A stretch of DNA of 58,977 nt from Lachnospiraceae bacterium. GTDB taxonomy: Bacteria > Bacillota > Clostridia > Lachnospirales > Lachnospiraceae. The stretch's first letter is position 1. The number at the start of each line of letters is the position of its first letter. The notes under the pieces were generated by a model, which saw only the letters and a list, made by a program, of their open reading frames with translations, ran no database searches and was not told where the DNA came from. Both the position numbers and the translations under genes were made by a program. The stretch is taken from NCBI GenBank assembly GCA_022510545.1, contig JAFLTG010000008.1, positions 1 to 58,977 on the forward strand, in the 5' to 3' direction. Of this stretch, positions 41,826 through 50,536 are shown one piece after another.

Positions 41826-42350
41826 ATGGAGCAATTGAATTTAACTGTAACCAGAGATAACGAAAATGTGTATCAGATACTAAATAATCTGATGAATGGA
41901 GACAAAGAATTTCAGATTATGATAACGGTACCATCAAGCAGGAATGAGACTGATGTAGAGGAAATAAAGGCCGCTTCCAGGCCTGGTACAACACATGATC
42001 TGGAAAGAGACGTCACTAATATGATACATGAAATAGGAGTACCTGCACATATCAAAGGCTATCAATATCTGCGCGAAGCAATTATGATGTCGGTAGAGGA
42101 TGTCGAAATGTTAGGTTCAATCACCAAAATCCTGTACCCTACGATTGCAGGCAAATACCAGACTACTCCCAGCAGAGTGGAGCGTGCCATAAGACACGCC
42201 ATTGAAGTAGCATGGTCAAGAGGTAAAATGGAAACGCTGGATGCATTGTTCGGATACACAATCAATACCGGCAAAGGAAAGCCGACAAATTCAGAGTTTA
42301 TTGCCCTCATTGCCGATAAAATACGTCTCCAGTACCGCAATTTATATTGA
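41826..42350 (+). CDS. spo0A: Spo0A with internally deleted receiver domain
   Basis: 174 residues, against about 260-270 for Spo0A. The DNA-binding domain (about residues 60-174) is intact: [39 protein letters not shown] and the recognition helix [18 protein letters not shown] are nearly identical to typical Spo0A. Residues 1-about 33 still resemble the first strand and helix of a receiver ([20 protein letters not shown]), with the first acidic-pocket Asp replaced by Arg10. Everything that should carry the phosphoacceptor Asp is missing. GGAGGATATTT fixes ATG 41826. Its place after spoIVB is canonical. A phosphorylation-independent regulator is inferred. Confidence 0.88.
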   Translation: MEQLNLTVTRDNENVYQILNNLMNGDKEFQIMITVPSSRNETDVEEIKAASRPGTTHDLERDVTNMIHEIGVPAHIKGYQYLREAIMMSVEDVEMLGSITKILYPTIAGKYQTTPSRVERAIRHAIEVAWSRGKMETLDALFGYTINTGKGKPTNSEFIALIADKIRLQYRNLY

Positions 42351-42452
42351 TATATTGGAAAATAATCCTTTTATTACATCTCAAAATGAGTTATAATAAA
42401 TGCAAGCCTTATGGCTTTTATTTAAGAAGAGTATTTTGGAGGGTTATTTCAT

Positions 42453-43898
42453 ATGAAGAAGATTTTATTTGTTGCATCTGAGGGTGTTCCGTTTATCAAG
42501 ACCGGAGGACTGGCTGATGTTGTCGGCTCGCTGCCCAAATGTATTGATAAAAAGTTTTTTGATGTAAGAGTAATTCTTCCCAAATATACCTGTATGTCAC
42601 AGAAGATGAAAGATCTGTTGCAATATAAGACACATTTTTATATGGACTTTCATTGGAGAAATGAGTATGTGGGTATTCTTGAGGCAGAGGTAGACGGAAT
42701 TAAATACTATTTCGTTGATAATGAATCCTTTTTTAACGGCTTTAAGCCATATGGCGATAATGCGCTCTTTGAGATTGAAAAATATGCTTACTTCTGTAAG
42801 GCGGCGTTATCCATACTTCCGGTAATTGATTTCAAGCCCGACTTAATCCACTGCCACGACTGGCAGACAGGACTTATTCCGGTATATTTAAAGGAAAGAT
42901 TCCAGGGCGGAGAGTTTTACCGCGGTATCAAGACCGTTATGACTATACATAACCTGAAATTCCAGGGTAAGTGGGGAGTGAAAGAGGTACAGGAGATTAC
43001 CGGACTTCCGAACTATTTCTTTACTGCCGACAAATTAGAGGCTTACAAGGATGCCAACCTGTTAAAAGGCGGTCTGGTTTATTCGGACGCAATTACAACG
43101 GTAAGTGATACATACGCTGAAGAAATCAAGACAGCATTTTACGGTGAAGGTTTAAATGGCTTACTTTGTGCGAGAGCAAATGACCTGCGCGGTATAGTTA
43201 ACGGAATTGATTATGATGAGTTCAATCCTGAAACAGATTCAAACATAGAATTCAATTATAATGCAGTGAACTTCCGCAAGGAAAAAATTAAAAATAAGCG
43301 TGCACTGCAGGCTGAGCTTGGTCTTACACAGGATGACAAGACAATGATGATAGGTATTGTTTCAAGACTGACCGGCCAAAAAGGTTTTGATTTAATAGCA
43401 TATGTTATGGATGAACTTTGTAATGATAATGTACAAATTGTTGCACTTGGAACAGGTGAGGAACAGTATGAAAATATGTTCCGACATTTTGATTGGAAAT
43501 ATCATGGCAAAGTATCAGCCAACATTTATTATTCCGATGCGTTGTCCCATAAGATATATGCAGCAAGTGATGCATTCCTGATGCCGTCATTGTTTGAACC
43601 CTGCGGTTTAAGCCAGTTGATGTCACTTCGTTACGGAACGGTGCCGATTGTGCGTGAAACAGGCGGTCTCAAAGATACCGTTCAGCCTTATAATGAGTAT
43701 GAAAGTACCGGTACAGGCTTTAGCTTTGTGAATTATAATGCACATGAGATGCTAAGTACGATTCGTTATGCTGAATCAATATATTATGATAAAAAGAGAG
43801 AATGGAATAAGATAGTTGACCGTGCTATGTCAGCAGATTTCTCATGGCACGTATCCGCTAAAAAATATCAGGAAATGTATGACTGGCTAATCGGATAG
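42453..43898 (+). CDS. glgA: glycogen synthase (ADP-glucose type)
   Basis: 481 residues, full length. GT5 starch/glycogen synthase adding glucose from ADP-glucose to the alpha-1,4 chain. KTGGLADVVGSLP near residue 15, HCHDWQTGLIPVYLK near 130, TIHNLKFQGKWG near 163, ISRLTGQKGFDL-like VSRLTGQKGFDLIAYV near 300 and MPSLFEPCGLSQLMSLRYG near 371 are all present. TTGGAGGGTTATTTC precedes the ATG. A weak TATAAT at 42392-42397 may be its -10. No other glycogen genes are adjacent. Confidence 0.95.
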   Translation: MKKILFVASEGVPFIKTGGLADVVGSLPKCIDKKFFDVRVILPKYTCMSQKMKDLLQYKTHFYMDFHWRNEYVGILEAEVDGIKYYFVDNESFFNGFKPYGDNALFEIEKYAYFCKAALSILPVIDFKPDLIHCHDWQTGLIPVYLKERFQGGEFYRGIKTVMTIHNLKFQGKWGVKEVQEITGLPNYFFTADKLEAYKDANLLKGGLVYSDAITTVSDTYAEEIKTAFYGEGLNGLLCARANDLRGIVNGIDYDEFNPETDSNIEFNYNAVNFRKEKIKNKRALQAELGLTQDDKTMMIGIVSRLTGQKGFDLIAYVMDELCNDNVQIVALGTGEEQYENMFRHFDWKYHGKVSANIYYSDALSHKIYAASDAFLMPSLFEPCGLSQLMSLRYGTVPIVRETGGLKDTVQPYNEYESTGTGFSFVNYNAHEMLSTIRYAESIYYDKKREWNKIVDRAMSADFSWHVSAKKYQEMYDWLIG

Positions 43899-43910
43899 GA
43901 TGGTTTAAAC

Positions 43911-45545
43911 ATGGCACAACAGAAGAAGAAAGATAGCTTTGTGCTTCAGGCCGGAATCCTTGCGGCAGCCGGCATTATTGTAAAAATAATAGGCCTGTTA
44001 TACCGCAGTCCGCTGACCAGTATTATCGGTCTTGAAGGAAACGGCTATTATAGCAGTGCAATCAATATTTATACCATAATTTTATTGGTCTCTTCGTATA
44101 GCATACCCTCTGCCATTTCAAAAGTCATTGCGCAGCGCTTGGCTTATAAGGAATATCGAAATGCCCAGAGGGTATTTCAGTGCGCTCTGATTTATGTAAT
44201 TGTGGTAGGCGGTATAGCCTCTTTGATCACATTTTTCGGAGCTCCTTATCTTGTAAAAGTGGATAATGCTACGCCTGTACTGCGCGTATTTGCCCCAACT
44301 ATATTCTTTTCGGGACTGCTTGGGGTTCTCAGAGGGTATTTTCAGGCGCATAGAACCATGGTTCATACCTCTATTTCACAGATTCTTGAACAGATTCTCA
44401 ATGCAGGAGTCAGCATACTTGCGGCATATCTGCTGATAGGGCTGGTCTCAGACGCAGACGAAACAACTAAAGCAGTATACGGAGCCTCCGGCAGTGCAAT
44501 TGGTACAGGCGCCGGTGTGCTTATAGCGCTTTTATTTATGTTTGGAATGTACCGCCTCAATAAAGACATAATAGATAAAAGGATAAAAAGAGACAAGACA
44601 CCTCATACCGAAAGCTATGGAGAAATTTTCAAGGTAATAATAACAACTGTTACTCCATTTATTCTGAGTACCTTCGTATATAACTGTTCAACTGTAGTAA
44701 ATATGTACATTTATCAGCACATTATGATAGATGCCGCAGGGATGGACGAGTCATTGGTAGTAATACAATACGGCATTTTTGCCACACAGGCGATTTCCAT
44801 AGTAAATATCCCCATAGCGATTGCCTCCGCCATGTCTTCAGCCTCCATACCCTCGATATCCGCAACTTTTGCAGTCCACAATGAAGATGAAACCCGCCAC
44901 AAAGTGCGCCAGGCAACCTGGATGACCATGTTGATCGCAATTCCCTCAGCAGTAGGACTACTCGTACTCTCCAAACCGATAGTACAGTTCATATATCCAC
45001 AGAAAGAAGCCCTCGATACCGCCGCCAGCATTCTGATGGTCCTGGCCGTCACCGTCATCCTTTACGGCCTTTCCACCCTCTCCAACGCAGTACTGCAAGG
45101 TATCGGAAAAGTCAATATTCCGGTAATACACTCAGTAATTGCATTAATAGTACAGATAATCATCCTTGTCCTCCTTCTGTTGTACACCAAACTGGACCTA
45201 TACGCCCTGGCAGGCGCCAATATTGCCTATTCCTTTATGATGTGCATACTAAATCACGTTTCAGTCAAAAAATACTTACAATACAAAGAAGACATCATGA
45301 AAACCTACCTGAAACCATTACTTGCCGCCGTATTTATGGGCGTTGCCGCATTTGCATCCTATAATGCGATTTATTATTTTATTCAAATGAACAGAATTTC
45401 ATTGTTGGCAGCAATGGGAATATCAGGTGTTATTTATTTCGTTCTTATAATAGAACTCGGAGTAGTAAACGAAGCTGAATTGAAAACGCTCCCTAAGGGA
45501 GAATTATTAGTCAGAATAGCAAAGAAAGTACATCTATTAAAATAA
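43911..45545 (+). CDS. MurJ/SpoVB-type polysaccharide flippase
   Basis: 544 residues with about 14 hydrophobic segments, the MOP/MATE-like fold of SpoVB, YtgP/MurJ and YabM proteins. GIIVKIIGLLYRSPLTSIIGLEG near residues 19-41 is the standard start, followed by YYSSAINIY and SSYSIPSAISKVIAQRLA. These flip lipid-linked precursors such as lipid II. It lies 12 bases after glgA. From about 44840 to 45300 the codons are strikingly C-ending compared with the rest, so part of the gene may have a different history. Which cell-wall process it serves (vegetative or spore) cannot be read. Confidence 0.88.
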   Translation: MAQQKKKDSFVLQAGILAAAGIIVKIIGLLYRSPLTSIIGLEGNGYYSSAINIYTIILLVSSYSIPSAISKVIAQRLAYKEYRNAQRVFQCALIYVIVVGGIASLITFFGAPYLVKVDNATPVLRVFAPTIFFSGLLGVLRGYFQAHRTMVHTSISQILEQILNAGVSILAAYLLIGLVSDADETTKAVYGASGSAIGTGAGVLIALLFMFGMYRLNKDIIDKRIKRDKTPHTESYGEIFKVIITTVTPFILSTFVYNCSTVVNMYIYQHIMIDAAGMDESLVVIQYGIFATQAISIVNIPIAIASAMSSASIPSISATFAVHNEDETRHKVRQATWMTMLIAIPSAVGLLVLSKPIVQFIYPQKEALDTAASILMVLAVTVILYGLSTLSNAVLQGIGKVNIPVIHSVIALIVQIIILVLLLLYTKLDLYALAGANIAYSFMMCILNHVSVKKYLQYKEDIMKTYLKPLLAAVFMGVAAFASYNAIYYFIQMNRISLLAAMGISGVIYFVLIIELGVVNEAELKTLPKGELLVRIAKKVHLLK

Positions 45546-45578
45546 AAATTTAATTATAATTATAATTTTCCAATACCC

Positions 45579-45718
45579 AGAGGGGGAGGGACATATATTA
45601 CTAAGAAAGGCCCTATGCAGACGCCGGTACTTAGCGAGGTATTTTCGAGCTTAGTACCGTTGCGTCGGAGTCGGAGCGCAAGCGTGCCTTTCATAGTAAT
45701 ATATGTACCTCCCCCTCG
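45579..45718. repeat. large near-palindromic element with inner hairpins
   Basis: The 32-base left arm (45579-45610) and right arm (45687-45718) are complementary at 29 positions; the arms read AGGGGGAGGGACATATATTA and its complement. Inside, CGGTACTTAGC (45625-45635) pairs with GCTTAGTACCG (45649-45659) flanked by ACGC/GCGT, and GCGC-AA-GCGT forms a third short arm. It looks like a MITE-like repeat or a structured RNA. A 73-codon frame on the minus strand covers it. No target-site duplication was seen. Confidence 0.8.
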
Positions 45719-45833
45719 TCCGTTTGGAACGATTTTTATAACAAATGTTATTTTTAGAAATTTTGTGCATATTTCCCACATAATTCAGCCATAATATCTC
45801 TTGACCAAAAAATTAAATCAGGAGGTAACCAAA

Positions 45834-46019
45834 TTGGCAAACTTATCAGAATTAGAATTACAGAACCTCCGCCACCTCATGGGCGGTTACGACGTAACAC
45901 ACTGCAAAATGAAAGAATACGCGGAAAATGCAACAGACAGCCAGGTAAAACAGTTCTTTGAAAAAGGCGCACAATCCGCAATGCAGAACAAACAACAGTT
46001 AATGCAATTCTTAAACTAA
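45834..46019 (+). CDS. small spore-coat-type protein
   Basis: 61 residues: MANLSELELQNLRHLMGGYD and a helical remainder ending in QQLMQFLN. The pair of a ~60- and an ~85-residue helical protein, both related to CotF-like coat proteins, is common in Clostridia. The start is TTG 45834, because AGGAGGTAACCAAA lies immediately upstream; the open frame reaches back to another TTG at 45801. Coat localisation is inferred from its neighbour. It follows the palindromic element by 115 bases. Confidence 0.65.
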   Translation: MANLSELELQNLRHLMGGYDVTHCKMKEYAENATDSQVKQFFEKGAQSAMQNKQQLMQFLN

Positions 46020-46038
46020 ACAAAATGGAGGTAATAAT

Positions 46039-46299
46039 ATGCAGTTGCAGGAAAAAACAATGGTAGCAGATACCTTAACGGGAATCAACGGAGAGCTTAT
46101 GCGTTTTGGTGAAATGATACCTCAGACAGAAAACAAAGAATTAAAGCAGACTTTAAAACAGTTCAGAAATGCCTGCGAACAGTCACAGGAAGAACTTTAT
46201 CAGATAGCAAGGGAGAAATCCTACTATGTTCCGGCACAGAAGGCCACACAGGAAGAGATTAATCATGTAAAGTCATTATTTACCGAAAAAACCTTATAA
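46039..46299 (+). CDS. CotF-like spore coat protein
   Basis: 86 residues, helical, with the CotF-like pattern: MVADTLTGINGELMRFGEMI, then KQFRNACEQSQEELYQIARE and a C-terminal YYVPAQKATQEEINHVKSLF. Coat proteins of this group assemble on the spore surface in the mother cell. ATGGAGGTAATAAT precedes the ATG. It is followed by a terminator, so the two small genes form a unit; no clear sigma-K or sigma-E box was seen ahead of the first. Confidence 0.8.
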   Translation: MQLQEKTMVADTLTGINGELMRFGEMIPQTENKELKQTLKQFRNACEQSQEELYQIAREKSYYVPAQKATQEEINHVKSLFTEKTL

Positions 46300-46307
46300 T
46301 AAATATT

Positions 46308-46355
46308 AAATCTCCCGTTAACTTTTGGAAAAAGCTAATAAAAACGGGAGATTTT
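46308..46355 (+). terminator. intrinsic terminator after the coat-type genes
   Basis: AAATCTCCCGTT (46308-46319) pairs with AACGGGAGATTT (46343-46354), 12 base pairs, followed by TT. It can also serve the converging rqcH gene, because the stem is symmetric. Confidence 0.85.
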
Positions 46356-46415
46356 ACATATCTACCTATTAGGTCCAAATACATAACATATGTTCTGCAT
46401 TCAAGATATCTGAAT

Positions 46416-48161
46416 CTATAACACCTGTTCTATATTAGAGATATCCGAATCGATCACCATAGAATAATTTGTATAATATACAACAAATCCGGGTTTTGCC
46501 CCGTTGGGTTTTTTAACATCTTTTTTCTTCAGGTAATCAATTTCCACCTTTTCCTGCGCCCGGCCCTTGGAGTAATAGGCGGCAAGCCTTGCGGCCTCTT
46601 CAAAAGTAGTGTCGGGAAGCTCTTTTCCTTCCGATTTGACAATTACATGCGAACCCGGCTTTTTCTTTGCATGGAACCACCAGTCGTTGCCGGTTGCAAA
46701 CTTAAATGTGAGTTCATCGTTCTGGTAGTTGTTTTTGCCGACATACATATGGAATCCGTCGGAACTGATATAGTGGAAGGGCTTACTTGTGACCTTTGCC
46801 TTTTTGCCGCCGCCTTTTCTGCGGATGTAGCCGCTTTCGATAAGCTCTTCCTTAATCTGCACCAGATCTTCTTCCTGCAGGGCAATATCCAGAGCGGTGG
46901 ATATTGACTCAAGGTGCTCGATTTCTTCCTTTACTTCAATGGTAAGCTCTGAAAGCGCTTCAAAAGTACGCTTCAGTTTTCCATATTTATCGAAGTATTT
47001 CTTGGCATTCTCTGAAGGTGTCAGTGTTTCATCCAAGGGTATGGTGATATTTTCGTTGGTATAGTAATTTAGGGCTTCCATAGATTTGGCTCCGGGTTCC
47101 ACATTGTAGCCGTAGGTATTAAGGAGCTCCCCGTAAATCCGATATTTATCACGTTTTTCGGTATCGCGTATCTGCTTGAGCTGAAGGTCGTATTTTTTGA
47201 CATTACGCTCTAATGCTGTCTGAACGATTTTGCGCAAATCCGCTGATTTTTGACGTATTCTTGTGATAGTATTTTTTTCCTCATAATAATGTTCCAACAC
47301 CTCGCTTATTGAATGAAAGCAGGTGTTATTTTTATCGGCATAAATAGTAAGCGGAATTGAAGCAAACTCAATGGGAGTATTTTTATCATATATTATATTG
47401 GGTTCAAATGAACCGCTTTTAATTTTTTCAAGGACAGAGATTAGGTTTACATAAATCTGCCTAAGAGCGGACTCATCAAGAACATTGGCAGGCATATCTC
47501 CATCTATTCCGGCACGGAAACATATCTCTTGGGCAATGATGGGTGAGAGACCGGTATATGCGTTGTATAATGCTTTGTAAGCAGGCATTGGCATGGAAGA
47601 TAGTTTTGTAAAAAAATCACCTTCGGGTACCCCAAGAAGTTCCAACGGATCTGACTTGTCCTGTGTCTGCGGTATAAAGTATTCTCTGCCCGGAAGCACT
47701 TCGCGGACGGAGCTGACCATACCGGAAATATGTTTGATACTGTCTATTATCATATTATCTTCGTTACAGAAGATGATATTGCTGTGTTTGCCCATTATTT
47801 CAATAACAAGTGTTTTTTGACATATGTCACCCATTTCATTGAGGTGTTCCATACGAATTCTGATGATCCGTTCAAGTCCCGGCTGGGTAATGTTCAGGAT
47901 TCTTGCATTCTGGAGATGTTTTCTAAGAAGCATGCAAAAGCCGGGAGCAGTCATAGGGCTTTGCTTGTTTTTATCGGTTAGATAAATAAGCGGAAGTGAG
48001 GCATCGGCGGATATTAACAGCCTGTACTGTGAGCTGTTATTTTTAATTGTAATAAGTAGCTCGTCAGACTCCGGCTGTGCAATTTTATATATACGCCCGC
48101 CTGTTAAATTGTCATTTAATTCTTTTACAATGTTTGCAACCGTGATTCCGTCGAATGCCAT
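46416..48161 (-). CDS. rqcH: RqcH, ribosome-quality-control NFACT protein
   Basis: 581 residues on the minus strand, full length for RqcH/FbpA (formerly fibronectin-binding protein). It binds stalled 50S subunits and directs C-terminal alanine tailing of nascent chains. NFACT-N domain (residues 1-about 210) with VANIVKELND and LRKHLQNARI; a coiled coil between about 290 and 440; NFACT-R domain with GNDWWFHAKKKPGSHVIVKS near 485 and C-terminal GFVVYYTNYSMVID. It is divergent from yicC across 204 bases. Confidence 0.93.
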   Translation of the reverse strand: MAFDGITVANIVKELNDNLTGGRIYKIAQPESDELLITIKNNSSQYRLLISADASLPLIYLTDKNKQSPMTAPGFCMLLRKHLQNARILNITQPGLERIIRIRMEHLNEMGDICQKTLVIEIMGKHSNIIFCNEDNMIIDSIKHISGMVSSVREVLPGREYFIPQTQDKSDPLELLGVPEGDFFTKLSSMPMPAYKALYNAYTGLSPIIAQEICFRAGIDGDMPANVLDESALRQIYVNLISVLEKIKSGSFEPNIIYDKNTPIEFASIPLTIYADKNNTCFHSISEVLEHYYEEKNTITRIRQKSADLRKIVQTALERNVKKYDLQLKQIRDTEKRDKYRIYGELLNTYGYNVEPGAKSMEALNYYTNENITIPLDETLTPSENAKKYFDKYGKLKRTFEALSELTIEVKEEIEHLESISTALDIALQEEDLVQIKEELIESGYIRRKGGGKKAKVTSKPFHYISSDGFHMYVGKNNYQNDELTFKFATGNDWWFHAKKKPGSHVIVKSEGKELPDTTFEEAARLAAYYSKGRAQEKVEIDYLKKKDVKKPNGAKPGFVVYYTNYSMVIDSDISNIEQVL

Positions 48162-48289
48162 TTCTCAGATACCGAACCTTTCTGTTTATTTGTTTTATAT
48201 AATAACCAATGTTATTCTAATTTTTATCATTTATTGTACCGTGATATAGATTTTACAATAAATCACTCTATTTTTCAATCTTCGTATGC

Positions 48290-48318
48290 TTGACTAGCTT
48301 CTTTGATTATTCTATAAT
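48290..48318 (+). promoter_or_regulatory. strong sigma-A promoter for the yicC-remA-gmk operon
   Basis: TTGACT (48290-48295), a perfect 17-base spacer and TATAAT (48313-48318), 48 bases before yicC. The best match to consensus in the window. Confidence 0.75.
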
Positions 48319-48365
48319 AATATAGATTACGTATGAAAAATACTGCATAAGAAGAAGGTATTCCG

Positions 48366-49244
48366 ATGATAAAGAGTATGACCGGTTTTGGCAGATGTGA
48401 AATCACCGAGGGGGACCGTAAAATTACGGTGGAGATGAAGTCTGTAAACCACAGATATATGGATGTAAATATTAAGATGCCCAAGAAGCTCAATTTTTTT
48501 GAGTCAGCGATAAGAAATGAGCTGAAAAATTATATTCAGAGGGGTAAGGTAGACATTTTCATCAGTTATGAGGACTTTACCGAATCAAATATCTGCGTAA
48601 AGTACAATAAGGAGCTTGCTTCCGAATATATGAAATATTTAGGACAGATGGCAGAGGATTTTTCACTTGATAATGATGTCAGGGTATCCAATCTCTCCAG
48701 ATATCCGGAAGTTCTTAGTATGGAAGAGCAGACAATTGATGAAGAGGAACTGTGGGCGCTGCTCTCTAAAGCTTTAAAAGGCGCGGCAGAAGGCTTTGTG
48801 GAGACCAGGATTAAAGAGGGCGAGAACTTAAAAGATGACCTCATGGCCAAACTTGACGGGATGCTCATAAATGTGGATTATATCACCGAGCGCTCTCCGG
48901 AGATAATTGATGAATATAAGAAAAAGTTAAAAGATAAAGTGTCTGAACTGCTTGAAGATGCGCAGGTGGATGAGAGCAGGCTGCTTATGGAAGTAACTAT
49001 TTTTGCAGATAAAGTATGCGTAGATGAGGAACTGGTACGTTTAAGAAGTCATATTGAGACGACCAGAGAAAATTTAAGGCAGGGCGGAAGTATCGGACGT
49101 AAGCTGGATTTTATTGCACAGGAGATGAATCGGGAGGCTAATACGATTCTTTCAAAGACTACGGACTTGGAAATATCCAATCGTGCCATAGAATTAAAAA
49201 CCGAGATAGAAAAGGTTCGTGAGCAGATTCAGAACATAGAATAA
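48366..49244 (+). CDS. YicC-family endoribonuclease
   Basis: 292 residues. N-terminal MIKSMTGFGRCEI and KSVNHRYMDVNIKMPKKLNF, C-terminal DEELVRLRSHIETTRENLRQ and GRKLDFIAQEMNREANTILSK are typical of YicC/YloC proteins, which in enteric bacteria and B. subtilis are RNases affecting small RNA stability. First gene of the operon that also holds remA, gmk, rpoZ and probably rimO, pgsA, cinA. Confidence 0.92.
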   Translation: MIKSMTGFGRCEITEGDRKITVEMKSVNHRYMDVNIKMPKKLNFFESAIRNELKNYIQRGKVDIFISYEDFTESNICVKYNKELASEYMKYLGQMAEDFSLDNDVRVSNLSRYPEVLSMEEQTIDEEELWALLSKALKGAAEGFVETRIKEGENLKDDLMAKLDGMLINVDYITERSPEIIDEYKKKLKDKVSELLEDAQVDESRLLMEVTIFADKVCVDEELVRLRSHIETTRENLRQGGSIGRKLDFIAQEMNREANTILSKTTDLEISNRAIELKTEIEKVREQIQNIE

Positions 49245-49282
49245 CAGATGTTATTAGAGCGCGGCTATAAGAGGAATGAATA

Positions 49283-49570
49283 TTGGGAAAACTTATTAAT
49301 ATAGGCTTTGGTAATGTGGTCAATACAGGAAAAATAATAGCCATTGTTAATCCGGATTCGGCGCCGATCAAACGTCTGGTGCAGAAGGCAAAGGAGACTG
49401 GAATGGCAATTGATGCCACCCAGGGCAGAAAAACAAAAGCTGTTTTGGTCATGGAGGATAGTCAGATTGTGCTGTCTGCATTATTGCCTGAAACTATTGC
49501 AGGCAGGGCACAGGCGGATTGGGCTGATTCTAAGGCACAGTCAGAGGATGGAGATACAGATGAAAGATAA
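49283..49570 (+). CDS. remA: RemA-family (DUF370) DNA-binding regulator
   Basis: 95 residues. LINIGFGNVVNTGKIIAIVNPDSAPIKRLVQ and DATQGRKTKAVLVMEDSQIVLSALLPETI match RemA, the regulator of extracellular matrix genes in B. subtilis, usually located between yicC and gmk as here. Start is TTG 49283 behind GAGG at 49271-49274; the nearby ATG at 49276 is out of frame. The C-terminal 20 residues are Asp/Ser-rich. It overlaps gmk by 11 bases. Confidence 0.9.
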   Translation: MGKLINIGFGNVVNTGKIIAIVNPDSAPIKRLVQKAKETGMAIDATQGRKTKAVLVMEDSQIVLSALLPETIAGRAQADWADSKAQSEDGDTDER

Positions 49571-50195
49571 AGGTGTTTTGATTGTAGTTTCCGGGTTTTC
49601 GGGAGCCGGCAAGGGTACTTTAATGAACAGACTTATAGATGAATACAATAATTATGCGCTGTCAATATCGGCAACGACCAGAGCTCCCAGACCCGGGGAA
49701 GAAGATGGGCGGGAATACTTTTTTTTGAAAAAAGATGAATTCGAGAAAAGGATTGAAGCCGGAGGCTTTATAGAATATGCCTGTTACTGCGATAATTATT
49801 ATGGAACACCCAGAGATTACGTGGAGAAGCAGCTTAAAGCCGGAAAAAACGTAGTATTGGAAATCGAAATACAGGGTGCTATGAAGATAAGACAACAGTT
49901 CCCGACGGCCTTGCTGTTGTTTGTGATGCCGCCTGACGTAGCCGAACTTAAACGCAGGCTTACAGGAAGAGGAACCGAGTCACCGGAAGTTGTGGCGAAA
50001 CGACTTAACCGGGCAGTTGAAGAAGCTAAGGGAATTGAGGAATATGATTATATCCTGATCAATGATGATTTGGAAACCTGTGTGAAAAATATGCATGAGA
50101 TTGTTGAGGCAGCACGAAGCACACCATACAGGAATGAGGAGTTTATTGAAAATATCAGAGAAGAGCTTGAAGCTATTGCGAAAGGAGAAAAATAA
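49560..50195 (+). CDS. gmk: guanylate kinase
   Basis: 211 residues. P-loop SGFSGAGKGT near residue 12, then SATTRAPRPGEEDGREYFFL near 37 for GMP binding and LKRRLTGRGTESPEVVAKRL. It converts GMP to GDP. The open frame is far longer, reaching 49344 inside remA, but family length and position fix ATG 49560. The stop overlaps the rpoZ start by one base (TAATG). Confidence 0.95.
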   Translation: MKDKGVLIVVSGFSGAGKGTLMNRLIDEYNNYALSISATTRAPRPGEEDGREYFFLKKDEFEKRIEAGGFIEYACYCDNYYGTPRDYVEKQLKAGKNVVLEIEIQGAMKIRQQFPTALLLFVMPPDVAELKRRLTGRGTESPEVVAKRLNRAVEEAKGIEEYDYILINDDLETCVKNMHEIVEAARSTPYRNEEFIENIREELEAIAKGEK

Positions 50196-50536
50196 TGTTA
50201 CATCCATCTTACACAGATTTAATGAAAGTAGTTAACAGTGAGGTTGAAGAAGGCAATGAGCCGGTAGTAAGCAGTCGCTATTCCATAGTTATGGCCACGT
50301 CTAAACGTGCAAGACAGCTTATTTCAGGTGATGAGGCGCTTATTGAAGGCTATGAGGGAAAGAAGCCTCTCTCGGTTGCGGTAGAGGAGCTTGATCAGGC
50401 CAAGATTAAGATTTTGAATGAAGATGAAGATTATCCTGAAGAACAGGAGTTTGAAAATCAGGAGTTTGAAAATCAAGAACTTGAAAGTCAGGACTCCGAA
50501 GAGCAGAATGATGAAGAACAGGACGATGAACAGTAA
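50195..50536 (+). CDS. rpoZ: RNA polymerase omega subunit
   Basis: 113 residues. Core (1-about 75) has MLHPSYTDLMKV, SRYSIVMATSKRARQLISG and KPLSVAVEELDQAKIKI, as in other Firmicutes omega proteins. The tail from about residue 78 is an acidic Glu/Asp/Gln/Asn extension built partly from three 15-base repeats at 50444-50488 (QEFEN units). It helps assemble the beta' subunit. The acidic tail is not needed for the core fold and is longer than usual. Confidence 0.92.
   Translation: MLHPSYTDLMKVVNSEVEEGNEPVVSSRYSIVMATSKRARQLISGDEALIEGYEGKKPLSVAVEELDQAKIKILNEDEDYPEEQEFENQEFENQELESQDSEEQNDEEQDDEQ
50444..50488 (+). repeat. 3 x 15-base tandem repeat in the rpoZ tail
   Basis: Units CAGGAGTTTGAAAAT at 50444 and 50459 are identical; the third at 50474 has diverged. 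Encodes QEFEN repeats. Slippage probably created the acidic extension. Confidence 0.8.

Noticed and set aside
45560-45781. 73-codon minus-strand frame in the palindromic element
   Set aside because: No ribosome site and the codons are dictated by the inverted repeat; treated as non-coding, although similar frames may recur in relatives.
48275-48493. 72-codon minus-strand frame between rqcH and yicC
   Set aside because: Overlaps the yicC start and its promoter; no ribosome site.
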